Shown here in pieces: positions 23,335 through 36,085 of a stretch of DNA of 64,000 nucleotides. Position 1 is the stretch's first letter. Each line of letters begins with the position of its first letter. The notes below the pieces were generated by a model, which searched no databases, was not told where the DNA came from, and worked only from the letters and a program-made list of their open reading frames with translations. A program made the translations under genes and the position numbers. The stretch comes from Rhyzopertha dominica (Eukaryota; Arthropoda; Insecta; Coleoptera; Bostrichidae), in assembly GCA_025024175.1 (NCBI GenBank), contig QCXZ01000064.1:58053325-58117324 (forward strand), given 5' to 3'.

Positions 23335-26300
23335 ACATGTAAGTATGACTAAATGACGCTTATATGCTGTAAAACTTTAAAATATAAGTAAACACATATG
23401 CTTTCAATACCATTTATGGTAGGAGTAGAATAGTTCCGATTTCTTCTTATTTCCAAAATATATACAGGTAGAAAGTATAGGCTGCCGCATTGAAATTGGA
23501 ATGTTTACCATTCATGGTTATAAAAATAGATACTACTCATTAAATTAGGAAAGAATACGATTTAGTCATACATTAAAGGCTAGTAGATGAGAAATATTTG
23601 TAGTGTAAATAATAATGCCAAATATGTGCACGGAAAAAAAATTCTAAGAAAGCCTAAACACAATTTTTGGATGCGGTCCACTCCGCTGCAAAACAGTGGA
23701 ACTTGCCGAACCTGTCTGTTATTTGCGACAGCTTCAGGTAATACTTGTAAACCATTGTGAGCGGTAATCGACTGTTCCTATAATGAGTTCCTTGCAACTA
23801 TACTACAATGTGTTCAAACTTCACTAAAAGGGCTAGTTTTTATATTATAACATTGTTAAAGCATCATTTATAGGTTCCTTAACGTGTAGAGAAAATTTTG
23901 ATTTATATAATTTTATTCTTCATTTATGTATGCCATTTGCGTGTCTTTAAACTGTTTTGTGATACCTACTATTGATATTCAAAGATTTTTTGTGACTTAC
24001 ATTATATTTTACATTACAATGTCAATAATACTTATAACGGAGAAGTAAATATTAATGGCGGCTTCCTTTTTATCAACTTATCAAGGAATTAGTTGAAAAA
24101 CATTGGAAAATGGGGAAAACGCAGACTTACTGAGGCTTACTGGCCGCATTTTGAAAATGGCCCAAATACAAAAAAGTCTTCTCCCACATGCAGTAAATTC
24201 TGGCAAATATTTCCCACTGTATTGTGAGTTATGCCTGTTTAGAAAAGATTTGAAATTTTATTTTATTCTGATAGGTATATTTATTTGCGAAAAAATTAAA
24301 TCAACCTTTTTTGATTCAAAATGGAACTCCAATGAAAAATTTTCAATTCATAATTAGGTAGGTGGATTTCTTTTCTAGCGAATTGCGTTTCCATTTTCAG
24401 CAATTTTTAGTATAGTATCGAACAGTGAAACAGGGAAGTTTTCATTTGCGGAAACAAACTTAAGGTTAAATTTTCAGGACGTTACTGTCGCCAATCATTT
24501 TGATCGCGTGTGCGTGGTTGTTTAGCCAAAACACATCGTTTTGAATTTCGGCCCGCTTCCGCATATTTAAAAATATTCGCCCACACTACACAGCCGAACA
24601 CGTAATCGCCATTAAACGTGTACTCCACATGGAATTTTATACCGACTCGCATTAAAACGAGAACTAATAGGCACAGTCAAGGTTGAGGTATACAATTCCG
24701 GAATACTAAAAGGTTACAATTACAAAATTTTTACTACTACTGTATCTAGGCGCGAGTGAGAGCTAGTGAGTCATGGCAGGCCTTGAAAGTGCCAAACACC
24801 TTTTAGCAGCTGATTGCCGTAAACTAGAATGTATAGGAGGGAATAATTGCATTAGGTCGCGCGGCGGAACGGATCCGTGTTATGTAAACTTGATTAATTA
24901 AACAAACTTTTTCATTTGCGACTCGAAAACGTCGACTTTATTAATTTACGCATTTTAAAAGTTTGCACGTAGTACGCGCGACGTACCTGGCATACCGAAT
25001 CTAAATTTGTCGGTTCACTGCGCCACCGATCGGTAAGGTAAGCGAGGAATCTAGTGAGATTTTCGTATTTGGCCGGGCGACAAGGAATTTATGTGTTGCG
25101 TTCCACCGTCGAAAATCAACAGATCGAAAAACTGCGTAGATCCATACGATGGCAAAACTTCTGCTTTCATATTTCGAAAAGCGCGAGCTATCTCTTAACT
25201 GGGTTATCCCTGACGGATTTTAGGCCGATTCAACCGCCTTCGTCTATATACAAAAGTAAACGATTAAAAAGTTATAACCCTTCAAAGTTGTGGTACATGA
25301 CTAGGTGTTTTGCTGATACCTCCAATCGCTGGTGAAAACGATTCGAAATATTTTATGTCAGGAATATCAAAAGACACATTTCGTAAATAAAAATAAACCA
25401 AACATTCGCTTATAATAAACATATTCAGTATTCGAAGTTTGTCAATTAGTTAAGTGCCTAAAAAGTAATATTTAAGGGGTCAAAACTATTTTCATTCTTT
25501 TAGATTTTAGGGTTCAACTAAAAGTTTTTGTGTATTTTGGATTATCTAACCGAAGTATATCACATAAACGTTTCTTTTACGTGTCAAACAGTTAGGCTGG
25601 ATTTTACGGATAGAGATTTTTGTGGCGGACCATCCTTGTATTTGAAACAAGCGTCAGCATTGTAAAACTGTACAACCCCAAGAACTAGGGCATTTTATTG
25701 ACACACACACTGTATGTATTCGTTTTTTTAAGCTGAACATTATTGCCACAGTGCACAGTTTTCGACCACGACATAGCTCTTTCCTGGGGTAATAAATATG
25801 TCGCGAAATGGGATTTTGATTTTTATATGACTGAAATTTCAATCGCCACTAGCTTCACATTTTGCATTTTTAATTATTAATACCTATAGTGACTTGGGAA
25901 ACGCATATATTTAGATTTACAGCATCAGAATTCAAACTTTTCTTGTGTTTTAAGCTGCAATCAGTTGAATAGCTGGTTTTTCGCAAAGCTAAGGGTATTT
26001 TCCAAAAACCCCAGCTTGAACACATGAAATATTTCGTTCCAGCACGGTTAATCGGTCTTACAATTGGTTGGACGGTCACTATTCCTTTTCTAGGAAAGCT
26101 ACAAGGCAGTTGTAACCCAGGCAGGTAGCTGGTTTGGACAGAGTTCACCCACCCGTATATCAGTAAAATCCCGTTTACTTTACTTAATCTACCGGTCAAA
26201 ATGTTCCGTCCGTTCAGTCAAATCAGGTATTGCAAATAGTTTGGTGTACCTAATCTGAATTCCAAGAAATACAACATACTATAAGTGTTAATCGATTCGA

Positions 26301-27030
26301 GGGTAGTTATTTAATCATCTACCTCTCATACAATTAGTGTTGAACGAGGAATGAAAATTGTTTGTTACACTGACGTATTCGTGATATTATCAAAATCAAC
26401 AGCTGTGATAAATTACTACTGGCTTGTTACCAGAAGGGATTTATAAAGATACAGCAGAAGTATTGGGTACCGAAGTTCGAAAATTTATGGTTACCAAAGA
26501 AACACATATTTTTGAATGACAAGTCAAGTTCATAGGAGAGGCAAGTACGATTTTTTCAAGAAAAGTTCAGTAACAACTGTCGTAATTTACAAACATGGTT
26601 TTTAATTGTGTAGTTCGTTTTAGAAATTGCAAAACATTTTACAAATCCGAAGGAACGATAAGAGCAAGCTAAAAACGCCAAATCATCCATGAAGTTAATA
26701 AATGTGAGATGTGGAAATTTTACGAAATACCTTTACCTTTAAAGATCTCATGAACTATTAAAAAATACTCGTAATTCGAAGACAAATAAGGAAGAATATA
26801 CTTTCTACAGAATGACGACAGAAAAAAACGTATTATCATGTTTTCTTGTAAAAGCAGTTTGAAAGTCCTCTGAGATTTGGACCTCATTTATGTAGATGAA
26901 CCGTTTTCCAATTGCTCTAGAAGGTTTTTGCAGTTGTTGTTATTCACTTCATACACTTTCAGATTTCATGAATTACTTAAGAAATAAACATATCTAAATA
27001 CGAGAGCTGTTCTCTTTCGACTTAGTCTGT
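23335..27030. other. SoxC intron sequence without recognised features
   Basis: The first kilobase is AT-rich and the part from 24.48 to 25.35 kb is CpG-rich. A 93-codon plus-strand frame at 25054-25335 has no motif I can identify. I see no transposon ends. Confidence 0.35.
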
Positions 27031-27330
27031 AGGCAGCGCAACAAATTGGTTTCGACGTCATCGACTTTTCTTAAATGACAGTTATCGAGCTGCTAAGCCA
27101 AAATTGGCAGTGACAGAAAAAAATATTGATCTTATTCGTAACATATTTAAGGAAGGCCGGGACATTCTCGGTGAATTTCCCACAATTTGAGTTCAGCTCA
27201 AAAAACGCGTGAGATGACGCAGATCTACACTACATAGATCGCTTCAACAGTAGATCGTCTAGTTTGGTACAACTTCATCACAGGTGATGAAACATAGATG
27301 CACTGCTATGATCTCGAAAACAACAATTGT
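27031..27330 (+). pseudogene. mariner transposase fragment (first-aspartate region)
   Basis: Broken plus-strand frames contain TEKNIDLIRNIFKEGRDI, matching the mariner helix-turn-helix linker. After a deletion they continue with WYNFITGDET, a stop, and MHCYDLENNN, matching the family's first catalytic aspartate block. The second and third aspartate regions are absent. Confidence 0.55.
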
Positions 27331-27344
27331 CAGTTTGGGTGTTT

Positions 27345-27665
27345 CAATTTCAAAAGCTGTTCGTGAAAGAAGCTGAGATAAAGAGGTGGTTGGCTACTGA
27401 AGGATATGATGGTACACTAGATTGTATCAGGTTGTTCAAAAGGTTTGCGAGAAACGAGTATTTGAATGACCAAAACATTGAAAATTACGGAATTTAGTTA
27501 GCTTTCACAACATCAGAAGAAGCGGTTGATGCCTTTAAAAATGAAATTAACTACTGCCAGAAGATTGGAGAAAATGTTTCAACGATGGTTTTCGCGGAGA
27601 AATTGGAAAATTGTCTCAGCGGAAATCGGAAATGCAAGAACCAAGTTCAGGATTTTTGAAGGCAA
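27345..27665 (+). pseudogene. Coding-like relic of unknown origin
   Basis: Two consecutive plus-strand segments look like degraded protein: one with EIKRWLATEGYDGTLDC and LFKRFARNEYL, and after one stop another with SEEAVDAFKNEINYCQKIG and MVFAEKLENCLSG. Composition and length (together about 100 residues) suggest former coding sequence. I do not recognise the family. It could belong to the adjoining mariner relic's host element, another transposon or a retrocopied gene piece. Confidence 0.3.
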
Positions 27666-28555
27666 AGGCAACTTGTATACTCCATGTATACACGGATATT
27701 TAACAGTTTTTTTAAGACGAATTGCCAAGAACGTACTGCGTGACCTTGGAAGTATCCCGTAGAGCCAATGTTAAAGGAAATCTTATAAACTTTCCAGTGT
27801 GACCACTGTCGAGGTAAAAGTTTACCCAACATTAGGGATGGAAAATTGTTATCTCATAACAATCTCGGTTACGTGATGTAGAATGATGGGGAAATAGACG
27901 AAAGATGGATAAAACCCAAATTTCTTGAGAAGTACTACGCCGATTATCCCGGGACATCATCTACCGTGTAGGTGGGTATGGTACACAAAATTCGGAAACG
28001 TCGACGAACTTACTCCCCCATTTGGCCGCGAAAATGCTCACACGTGCGAAAAATTGGCAACCTTCGCCGAGTTCACGGCTCGGCCAGAAAGACGGGCATA
28101 CACCTATACTTTTGTTTCGGAAACGTTTGTTTTATTCATAGATTACCGCGNAAATTTACGCGTCGCTCTTCGGACTTCCGTGGGAACTGGCAAAAATAAC
28201 GACGCGGTGGGTGAAGACCTGAATTTGTATGGATTAGATATAATTTACGTATCGTTGCACTTTGGCCGGGTATAGTTTTACCTTGAGGTATTGTATCGCA
28301 TGTTCCAATCTTATCGCGTTGTGGTTGCACTAACATGCACACTATCCATGATANTCCCGTANCGACGAGGACACCCGGACGAAAAACAACTCATCGGCGA
28401 ATAAAAAAATCATNCATTCGGGACTTAACATCGATTCACTGGGAAAAGTGAACCAAAACAGAAAAATTTCCGAGGGGTTTTTCGAAGATCGCACTGCACA
28501 CTCAAAACTTCAGCTCGCGCTTTTCTAGACCAGACAAAACAATCAACAAACCTAC

Positions 28556-28678
28556 CTGAGTGGCATCAGAGTAGGGTGTCGCTGAATTTTTGTCAATCAG
28601 CTGTGAGCCGAACAGCGGCAGTCCGCTNCTTGTTGGGCTGTCGGATCGGCCAGCTTCCATGTTCTGTTGCGGCACCAT
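28556..28678 (-). CDS. Sox14: SoxC-group transcription factor, exon 1 (residues 1-41)
   Basis: This exon supplies the 41-residue N-terminus of the SoxC protein, including SGLPLFGSQLIDKNSATPYS and ending SDATQ, directly before the exon 2 start [12 protein letters not shown]. The ATG at 28678 is preceded in frame by a TGA (28708-28706) with no other ATG between, so it is the first possible start. The base after it is G, which suits translation initiation. The last codon CAG is followed by the donor GTAGGT at 28555, and phase 0 matches the exon 2 acceptor. One N (28628) leaves residue 17 unknown. The linkage to exon 2 rests on phase, strand, splice consensus and fit to SoxC N-termini; RNA evidence is not available here. 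Confidence 0.85.
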
Positions 28679-29400
28679 ATCCAAAACGAAATTGCGCGCA
28701 CACACTCACTCGTATCGACGACAGTCACTAGATCTCGGAAAATCTCTCAAAGTCCAAGCGCCTTCAGCACCCGAACAAGTTAAACATTCCTCCTGACGTT
28801 GCCAACGGTACGACGATAACAACGCGACTGACAGGAGCAAACTTGCTGTTTGGAGTTTGTATGCGATGCTCAGCTGTTTACCCTACCACATCTGTGGACT
28901 GGAGGCGGGTGGTGGGGATGGCTGGGGTTCTGCGCACTGGACCGGATTACCAGCTGATGCGAATACCCTCGACTGCACTGTTTATGTATTTTTAATGGCT
29001 TTCCGAAGCTGATAAATATGTAAAGTTCGTTTACTTCCCACACCGCGTGATCAAAGTTTTTTCACGCGTTACACTTACTGCGCTAGTTCTCCACCTGGCA
29101 TTTCTCAACTCCAACTCGGATTATTTCGTGTTAACTACACTACTCTCGTTTTTGGCGGATTTCAATGATTCGCGAGATATATATACAAACAATTCTCGAA
29201 CGACTGCGTACACTCCTCACGACGGCTGCACACAATCTGACGGAACGATCGTGGATCCACAAACCCGTTCGCTTTCTAGTTGCCTGAGCGACTAATAATC
29301 CCCACCACAGCGGGATATCGTTCCAACAACTGCCGTCGAGGGGCAGCACGTGACAGGCCTCGTTTCGTATTCGATAGAATAATCAGTCTCAGGTAAACAA
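28679..29400 (-). promoter_or_regulatory. Probable SoxC 5' UTR and promoter region
   Basis: The sequence upstream of the SoxC start codon is markedly richer in GC and CpG than the AT-rich DNA beyond 29.4 kb and has no transposon signature. A TATATATA box-like sequence lies at 29178-29185. If it were used on the minus strand, transcription would start near 29150 and leave a 5' UTR of about 470 bases. The actual start site is not determinable from sequence. Confidence 0.35.
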
Positions 29401-29984
29401 GGGTTTTTATAGCTAATATTGAAATCAACCTGCGTTTGTTCCCTAAATTTGCAGGTGTTCCTAAAAATTTTATCAGGATACATAATATTTTCTCTTTAGT
29501 AAGAGATATTCAGATGTCAATCTTTTTTATAACTAAAATAATAGTAGGTATTCGAAAATGGAGCTTCTTTGACGGTTTCTCTAAGGCCTTCCACCCTTCC
29601 ATAACTTCGAAAATAATTTGTTTTTAATTCTTCCCCATAAAAAAATAAAACTGAAAGATCGGGAGATTGAAAAGGGCATAGAACTGGTCCGTTTCTTCCA
29701 ATCCAGGAGTTGGGAAATACCGGAAAACATTCATTATCACATTGGGGACATCATTTTCTACAACATTTGTATTTATAAATTTTATATAAAACTAAAAATA
29801 GCGACATTAAATGAATTTTTTTCTCCAAAATGAACTTGCTATGCGCTATGGTTCCTGTCACTGTATTTATTAAAAGTCAAAATGTATTTAAATGATNAAA
29901 AGATATGATTTTGATTTATGGTGAATGCAAGAAAAATGCTTCCGCTGCTGCCGGTTTATACGTTTTCCAAATAGAAGAGTTTTT
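29401..29984. other. AT-rich sequence between SoxC promoter region and a transposase relic
   Basis: No gene is recognised. The short frames at 29436-29833 are AT-driven. Part may be the 5' flank of the transposon relic that follows. Confidence 0.35.
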
Positions 29985-30925
29985 TTTTCAAAAGACCTGA
30001 ATTAACCTTAGGGACAAACTGGCCACCACTGAAAAAGTCAAGAGAAAGAACAGCAACAGGCCCTGACAATGAAATTAGAGTATTGGAAATGATTGACGAA
30101 AATCCTCATATTAGTCAAAGAGTAGTCTCAAGAACAACCGGTATTAGTCTGTCTTCAGTACACCTAATAATTAAAGGCAATCAATTTCATCCGTATCACT
30201 TAAAACTGGTTCAGGCCTTAAAGGAGGCCGATTATCCTAAAAGACTGGCTTTATGTAACTTTTTTCGGGAACACCAAAATTTGAATGCGAGATTTTATGA
30301 CAACATTTGCTTCTCAGATGAAGCAAGATTTTCTAATAATGGTGGAGTTAGCAAGTATAACATGCATTATTATGCGCAAGAAAATCCACGTCGGATTCCA
30401 GAAGGACATTTTCAAACTATCTACTCGACGAATGTCTGGTGCGGAATATTGGGGAATCAAATTGTTGGGCCTTATTTTTCGCGATAGTTTAAACGGCAAT
30501 ACTTATCTAAATTTTTTAAGGAACATTTTACCGGTACTTCTCCAAAATGTAAATTTACAAGTTAGACAAGATCTATGGTTCCAACAAGATGGGGCACCTG
30601 CGCATTATCATAGAATAATGCGAAATCATCTTGATTTGGTTTTGCCTAACCAATGGATAGGAAGAGGTTCAATGTTCAATTAATCCTTGGCCACCGAGAA
30701 GCCGGGGCCTTACTCCTTGAGATTTTTTTTCTTGGGGAATGGTAAAAGAGCAAGTATACCAAACACCAATTGATAGTGTAGAACATTTAGAAAATAAAAT
30801 ACGTGATGCATGTAGATTTATCACTCCAGAAATGTTAATGCATGTTAAAAGATCGTTTTTGGCACGAATTCAAGCTTGTGAAAACAGGGGAGTGCAACAT
30901 TTTGAGCATTTATTACATTAATGTT
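29985..30925 (+). pseudogene. DUF4817-type IS630/Tc1/mariner transposase, nearly full-length but broken
   Basis: The relic reads through most of the transposase. A basic linker leads into NEIRVLEMIDENPHISQRVV (second helix-turn-helix). ICFSDEARFSNNGG carries the first catalytic aspartate and NVWCGILGNQIVGPYF is a core strand. After a frameshift near 30480 comes WFQQDGAPAHYHR with the second aspartate, then a degenerate third-aspartate block near 30690-30730 that has lost the usual RSPDLTP sequence and has a stop. It ends with the tail CENRGVQHFEHLL. The N-terminal helix-turn-helix is not seen. It starts about 1.3 kb from the SoxC start codon, on the opposite strand. I found no inverted ends. 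Confidence 0.75.
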
Positions 30926-33900
30926 ATTGAATAAACATTTTTCAAAAATAAAATTTGTTTTACAATACAGAATTTACTTAAAGCAAATGATTGAATTTTA
31001 TGTCAAAATTTACGAATTTATCCAGCTCTCTACGNTTTATATTTTTTAAGTCGATGAACAATAATTATCAATNCTACCTCTGCAAATGTATTTTGGGTTG
31101 CATTTTTAATTTCGTCTGGGTTATTATCATTCGTGAANCATTCTGTATAACCTAATCGAATTTTCGCAGGAAAAATATTGATTCACAGAAAGATCAACAA
31201 CGAAAAGTTCGATGCAAAAAAATTACAAAATATGCACCTATTGATGTGCTTCAAAACATTAATAAAAAAGGTTTGTAAGATACCTATTTGTTTTTCAAAA
31301 TAAAATATGCGAGCCAGTGGAAATATCTCGTAAACTAGAGGACAAATTAAGTAGGTTTATTTATAATTATTCAGTATACTAGGTATTCAAGTAAAGCTCG
31401 AAAGATGCCGTTTTTTTTTAACTGAAATATATCTTTTCTCGAACTGTACATACAAAAATGTTAGCACTACTGTTAATCCTTATCAGAAAAAAAATACTAT
31501 TTCGATGCTATAGATCGTCTAAAATTTGCTGCATGAACTATTGTTTTCTGACCAGCAGTACTTAATATGCACTGATAACATCATCAGATTCCTTATATTT
31601 TTCTCTTTTCAAAGATATATCACGCATATGGTATTACCGTTAGGTCAGAATATAATATTTTTTTATCGAAACAAACAATCACCAGCACAGGTATAATATA
31701 ATACCTATAGCTGTGTAGGTGTAAAATTAACAAATTTGTGTATTTAGTTCATATACTCCTACTATACATACAATAATTAATCGTTACACAATTCAGAAAA
31801 AACAAGCATGGCTAATTAATTAGTATTTCTAATGAAAAAGTTAACAACCAAATTTTTTGATGACAATCAGTAAACAGAAACTTAAAAACTGGAAAGCCGC
31901 GTTAAACATCAACAAAAGTTGATTGGCGAATTTTGAATCCAGGTTTTACCTACGTATAATCTTTCGTACTTTCGCCATCAAATTTTTTTGTTATACATAA
32001 AGTTTAGAAAGCTTCGTTTTTCTTCCATTACCCAATTAGTTTGTTTTTTTACCTCCAAGCGGAAATATTTAAAGTGTTCTGTTAAACTAGGGCGATCCCT
32101 TAAATGTAAGTTTAAAAGTTGCATTTGATGAAGACTAAAGTAGAAATTTTATTTGATTATAACAGAAACGAGTTTCAGGTCTAACAATGCTTTAATCTGA
32201 AAAATTAAAATTANTTGTTTAATGTGTGAGCGAAGTGCGCGTATCTTTTACAAATAGCTTACAATAACCATTATGTCTTCTAAAAAATGATCACGTACAC
32301 TGCGGTAAAGGAAAGCTATTTTTAGACGGATTTAGTTTTAATCCTTATCAACATAAATACGTTGGTTACCTCACAAAACGCTCGCCCTGTTAAAAAATAT
32401 TTACAAAAAATTATCCAGCTGAATTGAATTTATGTTCGACGCCTTTGTACTGATGTACGGTTTTGAAGAAATTTGTTAGCGGAGAATAAATATAAAGCTG
32501 CCCTAAATAAATAGATTTGCATTTTTTTATCCGTTTATCAGACAAAAAAGTATTGAGTATTATGTACAAGTTAAAAAAAAAATTAATGGTGAAGCAGCTA
32601 CTAGTTAGTACCCTTTACACGTTACTTGAGTAGGTACAGGTACAGAGTTCATGTAAAAATGATCAGATGAGATCATGAACTTAGATGGGTAAATTTATTT
32701 CTTTTATGAGGAATTTTATAAAATACTTGGCTTCATCAGCAATTTAAAAAAAAACGCTTTTTGTCTGGTGCGCCTACTATTATTTAGAAATGTACCCATT
32801 AAATAAATGCAGTGTACTCGAATACAACATTGTACTGGAGAACTCAAATAAAGAAAAGTACAATGGATCTTTCACACACGTGCATGTAAATAACGTACCG
32901 TTGGACTAAGTAATTTATGCTTTAGACACTAAAAATGTTTTTGTAATAGGATTTTCCAGCTTTTTACAAAATCATTATTCTTGATCTAGTAGAAAATAGC
33001 AGCACATTTGAAAGTACATAGGTATACCTAAATACTCTTGTAAACATTTGCCTAATAAAAGGATTATGTTAGAAATGCAAATGCAAATGTTAATAAAGTG
33101 AATTTTTATGCCATTATTTCATTGTCGGAGAAATTTAAATTTTGAGCCAGGATTACGGACGAAATCAAAATATCATGCATCTGCAAAAATTATCGGCGCC
33201 GTAAAAGCCATATTATCGAAGAAAGAGAGGTGTATAATACCTTTATATGCCTTAAATAGTTTTTAAAAGGTACACAGCATTGTTTACAACCGGTAAGTCG
33301 ACATAATTACCTACACCAATGGTTTATGTGTTGCGCACATAGCGACAAAAAGAGGATTTTATCCGGATGTTTTTATGACATCTGATTGGCTTGAGAATTC
33401 TTTGTCTGGAAAACACTACGTCGCAACATATGTTGTAAACTCTTCATCAGTAAACAACACCAGAACTACGACGCACTCAAAAGTGCATCTCTTACAGCTT
33501 TAGATAAAACGCGTGAGATTTAAAAAAAAAGCTCAACACGCTATAGATAATGCTAACCAATGGTTAATAGACACTCATAATTAACAAATAATATTTTTAG
33601 TCATGTTTCACAATATTTAAACCGATTGTGTAACTTTATCAATTAGCTCTAATAATACGATTAGTCATATTGGTAGGTATAAATCTAAACGAACCTGTAC
33701 TTCTCTTTGCCGCGTATTTAAGGTAAGCCGAAAATAAATTACTAAATCGCTAGCAGTATTAAAAAGTTTTATTCTTCAGAATATAACAATTAATTACTTC
33801 GACAATTGCAAAATTGGGCAAATATACTAATAATTTATTATCTAAAAATTCATTTTTATCTAAGTAGATACTTAAATATAAACTGCATGTTGGGTGTATA

Positions 33901-34763
33901 TTTTAGGACTATTTAATTTGAAAAAAAAGTAGTTTATTTATGCAAAATTGCTTTTTAGATATTGAAATGTTGATATCGGTATACAACCAAAAATATGAGC
34001 TCACAATTCGTAAGGGTCATTCTTATTTCGATGGACGGTACAGTTATATACAGGCATTAGTGTCATTACTCATACCAAATTGTTATGGTGATATAGAAAA
34101 TACACTTGCAGGTAGTGAAGAAATATATATAACAATTATTTGCGACTAACTTCAGCAGACTAAAGACCAAGGGAACAAGGTACAAAAATAAAAGGCGTGA
34201 ATTGCACAAAGAAACTGTGTCGATAGATCGCACGTTTAGACCTGGATAAAGACGTCATTCCAGATAAAAAGAGGCCTATGCGGGGATGTTGAGTAAAACT
34301 AGCTTCGTATAAAATTTATCTAAACATAGCACTTGAAAGTTAAAGAATAGAGGACACCAAAGTTGAACACGTGTAATAATGCATATACATATCTCTAGGT
34401 GCATGCACAAACGTCATGCACACCACATCCAGGCAAGTAAATATTTTTTATATAGAAAACAAAAGATGTCAGTCGTATACTGATGATCTGAGCTATCTTA
34501 AGAATACGTATATTGGCTATTGACTCTGAAATAAGTATTGTGTATTGTGAAAATCACTCTTCCCTAGCATTTTCCATTGTGCAACGGTACTCGTTCATTG
34601 TAATGACAAAAACAGGACAGTTTTCAGAAAAATCTTCCTGGTCCACATCTGTGTCAGTATCATGTAGTGACATAGGGTAATTTTTGTTAGTCATCTTTGG
34701 TTTTATTTTTTGTGGGTTGGCGGTTGCTGCTTTGTAACTCCTTGTTGTTGCTGGACTCCTTTG
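30926..34763. other. AT-rich intergenic sequence
   Basis: Almost 4 kb of AT-rich DNA with no recognisable coding potential. The longest frame (33940-34149, plus) has no identifiable domain. Scattered Ns occur around 31.0-31.1 kb and at 32.2 kb. Confidence 0.45.
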
Positions 34764-35114
34764 CTATTTCCCTTCTCTTTCTTCCTTTATCTTATATCTG
34801 CCAATATATCTGGCTCGGACAGGCTTGTTCCTGAAACGGTAGCAATTTTTTTCGTTCGCCTGTACTTTAACTTTCGGTTTGCTGTGTGGATCTAAGAAAA
34901 TCCTTGACACTGTTGGTGCAAATTTCTCACTTACTACACTTTTTTCTTTTTGAGGTAGACGTTTCAGGACTTGTTGGGGATTTAGTAGATAAATTCCACT
35001 GGCCGCAAGATCAGCTTTTAAATCTTTTTTTGAATTTGATGCTATAATTTCCAAAACTTGTTTTTGATCTCGAGGAAATACAATATTTGGGAATTGGACA
35101 CAGAAAGCACACAA
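34764..35114 (-). pseudogene. pogo/Tigger-type transposase C-terminal fragment
   Basis: The minus-strand frame contains LKADLAASGIYLLNPQQVLK and RLPQKE, matching the segment after the DDE_1 domain of pogo/jerky-type transposases (family pattern FRATGIYPLN...VL..LP). A basic Lys/Arg-rich tail follows. No catalytic aspartates are present, so only the C-terminal part survives. A cleaner N-terminal part was not found upstream. Confidence 0.5.
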
Positions 35115-36085
35115 CTAATAAATGGGAAATTAAATGTGTGGGTTGGAAGATCGGGAGCCTTATTAAAAACCAAAAAACAAAACTAATTGCCTCTCGCTTT
35201 TTAGATTTTTTACGATTTGAACTGCTNCCAGTATTGGAAGCAATATTCTTGCAATAGAGAAAACGNTGATATTTCTCGCAAGGACATTTGATNCCAGCGA
35301 GATAGCGTCGATGTCAATTACCCAGAGTCTATTAAAAAGAAAAGAACAGATAATTTAAGCGATTTATAAGTACCTACAAATCCGTGGTGGAATGGCGCAG
35401 ACTAGTTTTGAAGAAATGGAACGAGGTATTCAAAGTGTTTACACATATTTGGGGCAGAGTAAAATTTTAAAAAAAATCCTTGTTTGCTGTCCAAAGTTAT
35501 TGTTATCTATAGTATTTCCTTTCCAAAGCATAAGGATCTTATTTTTGCAGCAAAACTTAATCTTCTTACAGTATGTTGTTACTGTTGAATACTGAATTGA
35601 GAAGCGTATCAAAAAGTGAAAAAATGATGATGACGTGATGTGACGAGAATATCAAGATATTTCAAGAAGTTGCCTACTTTAATTTCTACTGAAGATGACA
35701 GCTTAGCTGCCGAAATACATTTCGAGATTTTCTAAACTATTGTGGTAAGGGTTTTTTATATAGTTTATTTATAATCTAACAACACTCAGCTCTTCATTTT
35801 ATTTTCATCAACGTTTATAAAAAAATCTCGTTTTCTCAGAAAACAGTTAATTGTAAAAATTGTAAGTTAGCATATTACATAGTCATGCCATAACTTCTGT
35901 CCCTAAGATTAACATACGTATATCTCGAACAATTTTAGTAGGATTTCAGCAACTGTTTTTAGTAAATGTCAAACAGTATTCTTGTCATTGTTAAAAGTTT
36001 ATGGAACTGCCCTTAGCCAAGAAGTGGTTGACCATGCAAAAAAGGAACTTCTGCAGCTATAAAAGCTGTTGCAGTTTCGCAGAAA
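35115..36085. other. AT-rich intergenic sequence, including a Penelope-like tail motif
   Basis: No gene is recognised. A short hammerhead-like tail at 35689-35715 is listed separately. Confidence 0.35.
35689..35715 (+). ncRNA. Hammerhead-like tail of a Penelope-type element (solo)
   Basis: CTGAAGA is followed by a short hairpin (CAGC-TTA-GCTG) and then CCGAAA, the layout found at the ends of Penelope-like elements. The core deviates from a functional hammerhead (CTGAAGA instead of CTGATGA, and extra bases next to the stem). No RT or endonuclease sequence was found next to it, so it would be a solo end fragment. Confidence 0.3.

Larger units (their letters stand above)
12510..28555 (-). other. 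SoxC intron, 16,046 bp
   Basis: The donor is CTCAG|GTAGGT (GT at 28555-28554) and the acceptor is TTGTTACAG|ACC (AG at 12511-12510). The phase is 0. The intron separates a short N-terminal exon from the exon carrying the whole HMG box. Its two ends (about 12.5-16.4 kb and 24.5-28.5 kb) are visibly richer in GC and CpG and contain little recognisable transposon sequence. The middle is packed with transposon relics (17.7-23.3 kb). The CpG-rich parts are natural places to look for enhancers; I see no specific element I can prove. Confidence 0.85.

Noticed and set aside
33405..33445. Minus-strand CTGATGA followed by a possible hairpin as another hammerhead
   Set aside because: No GAAA at the right place and no element sequence beside it.
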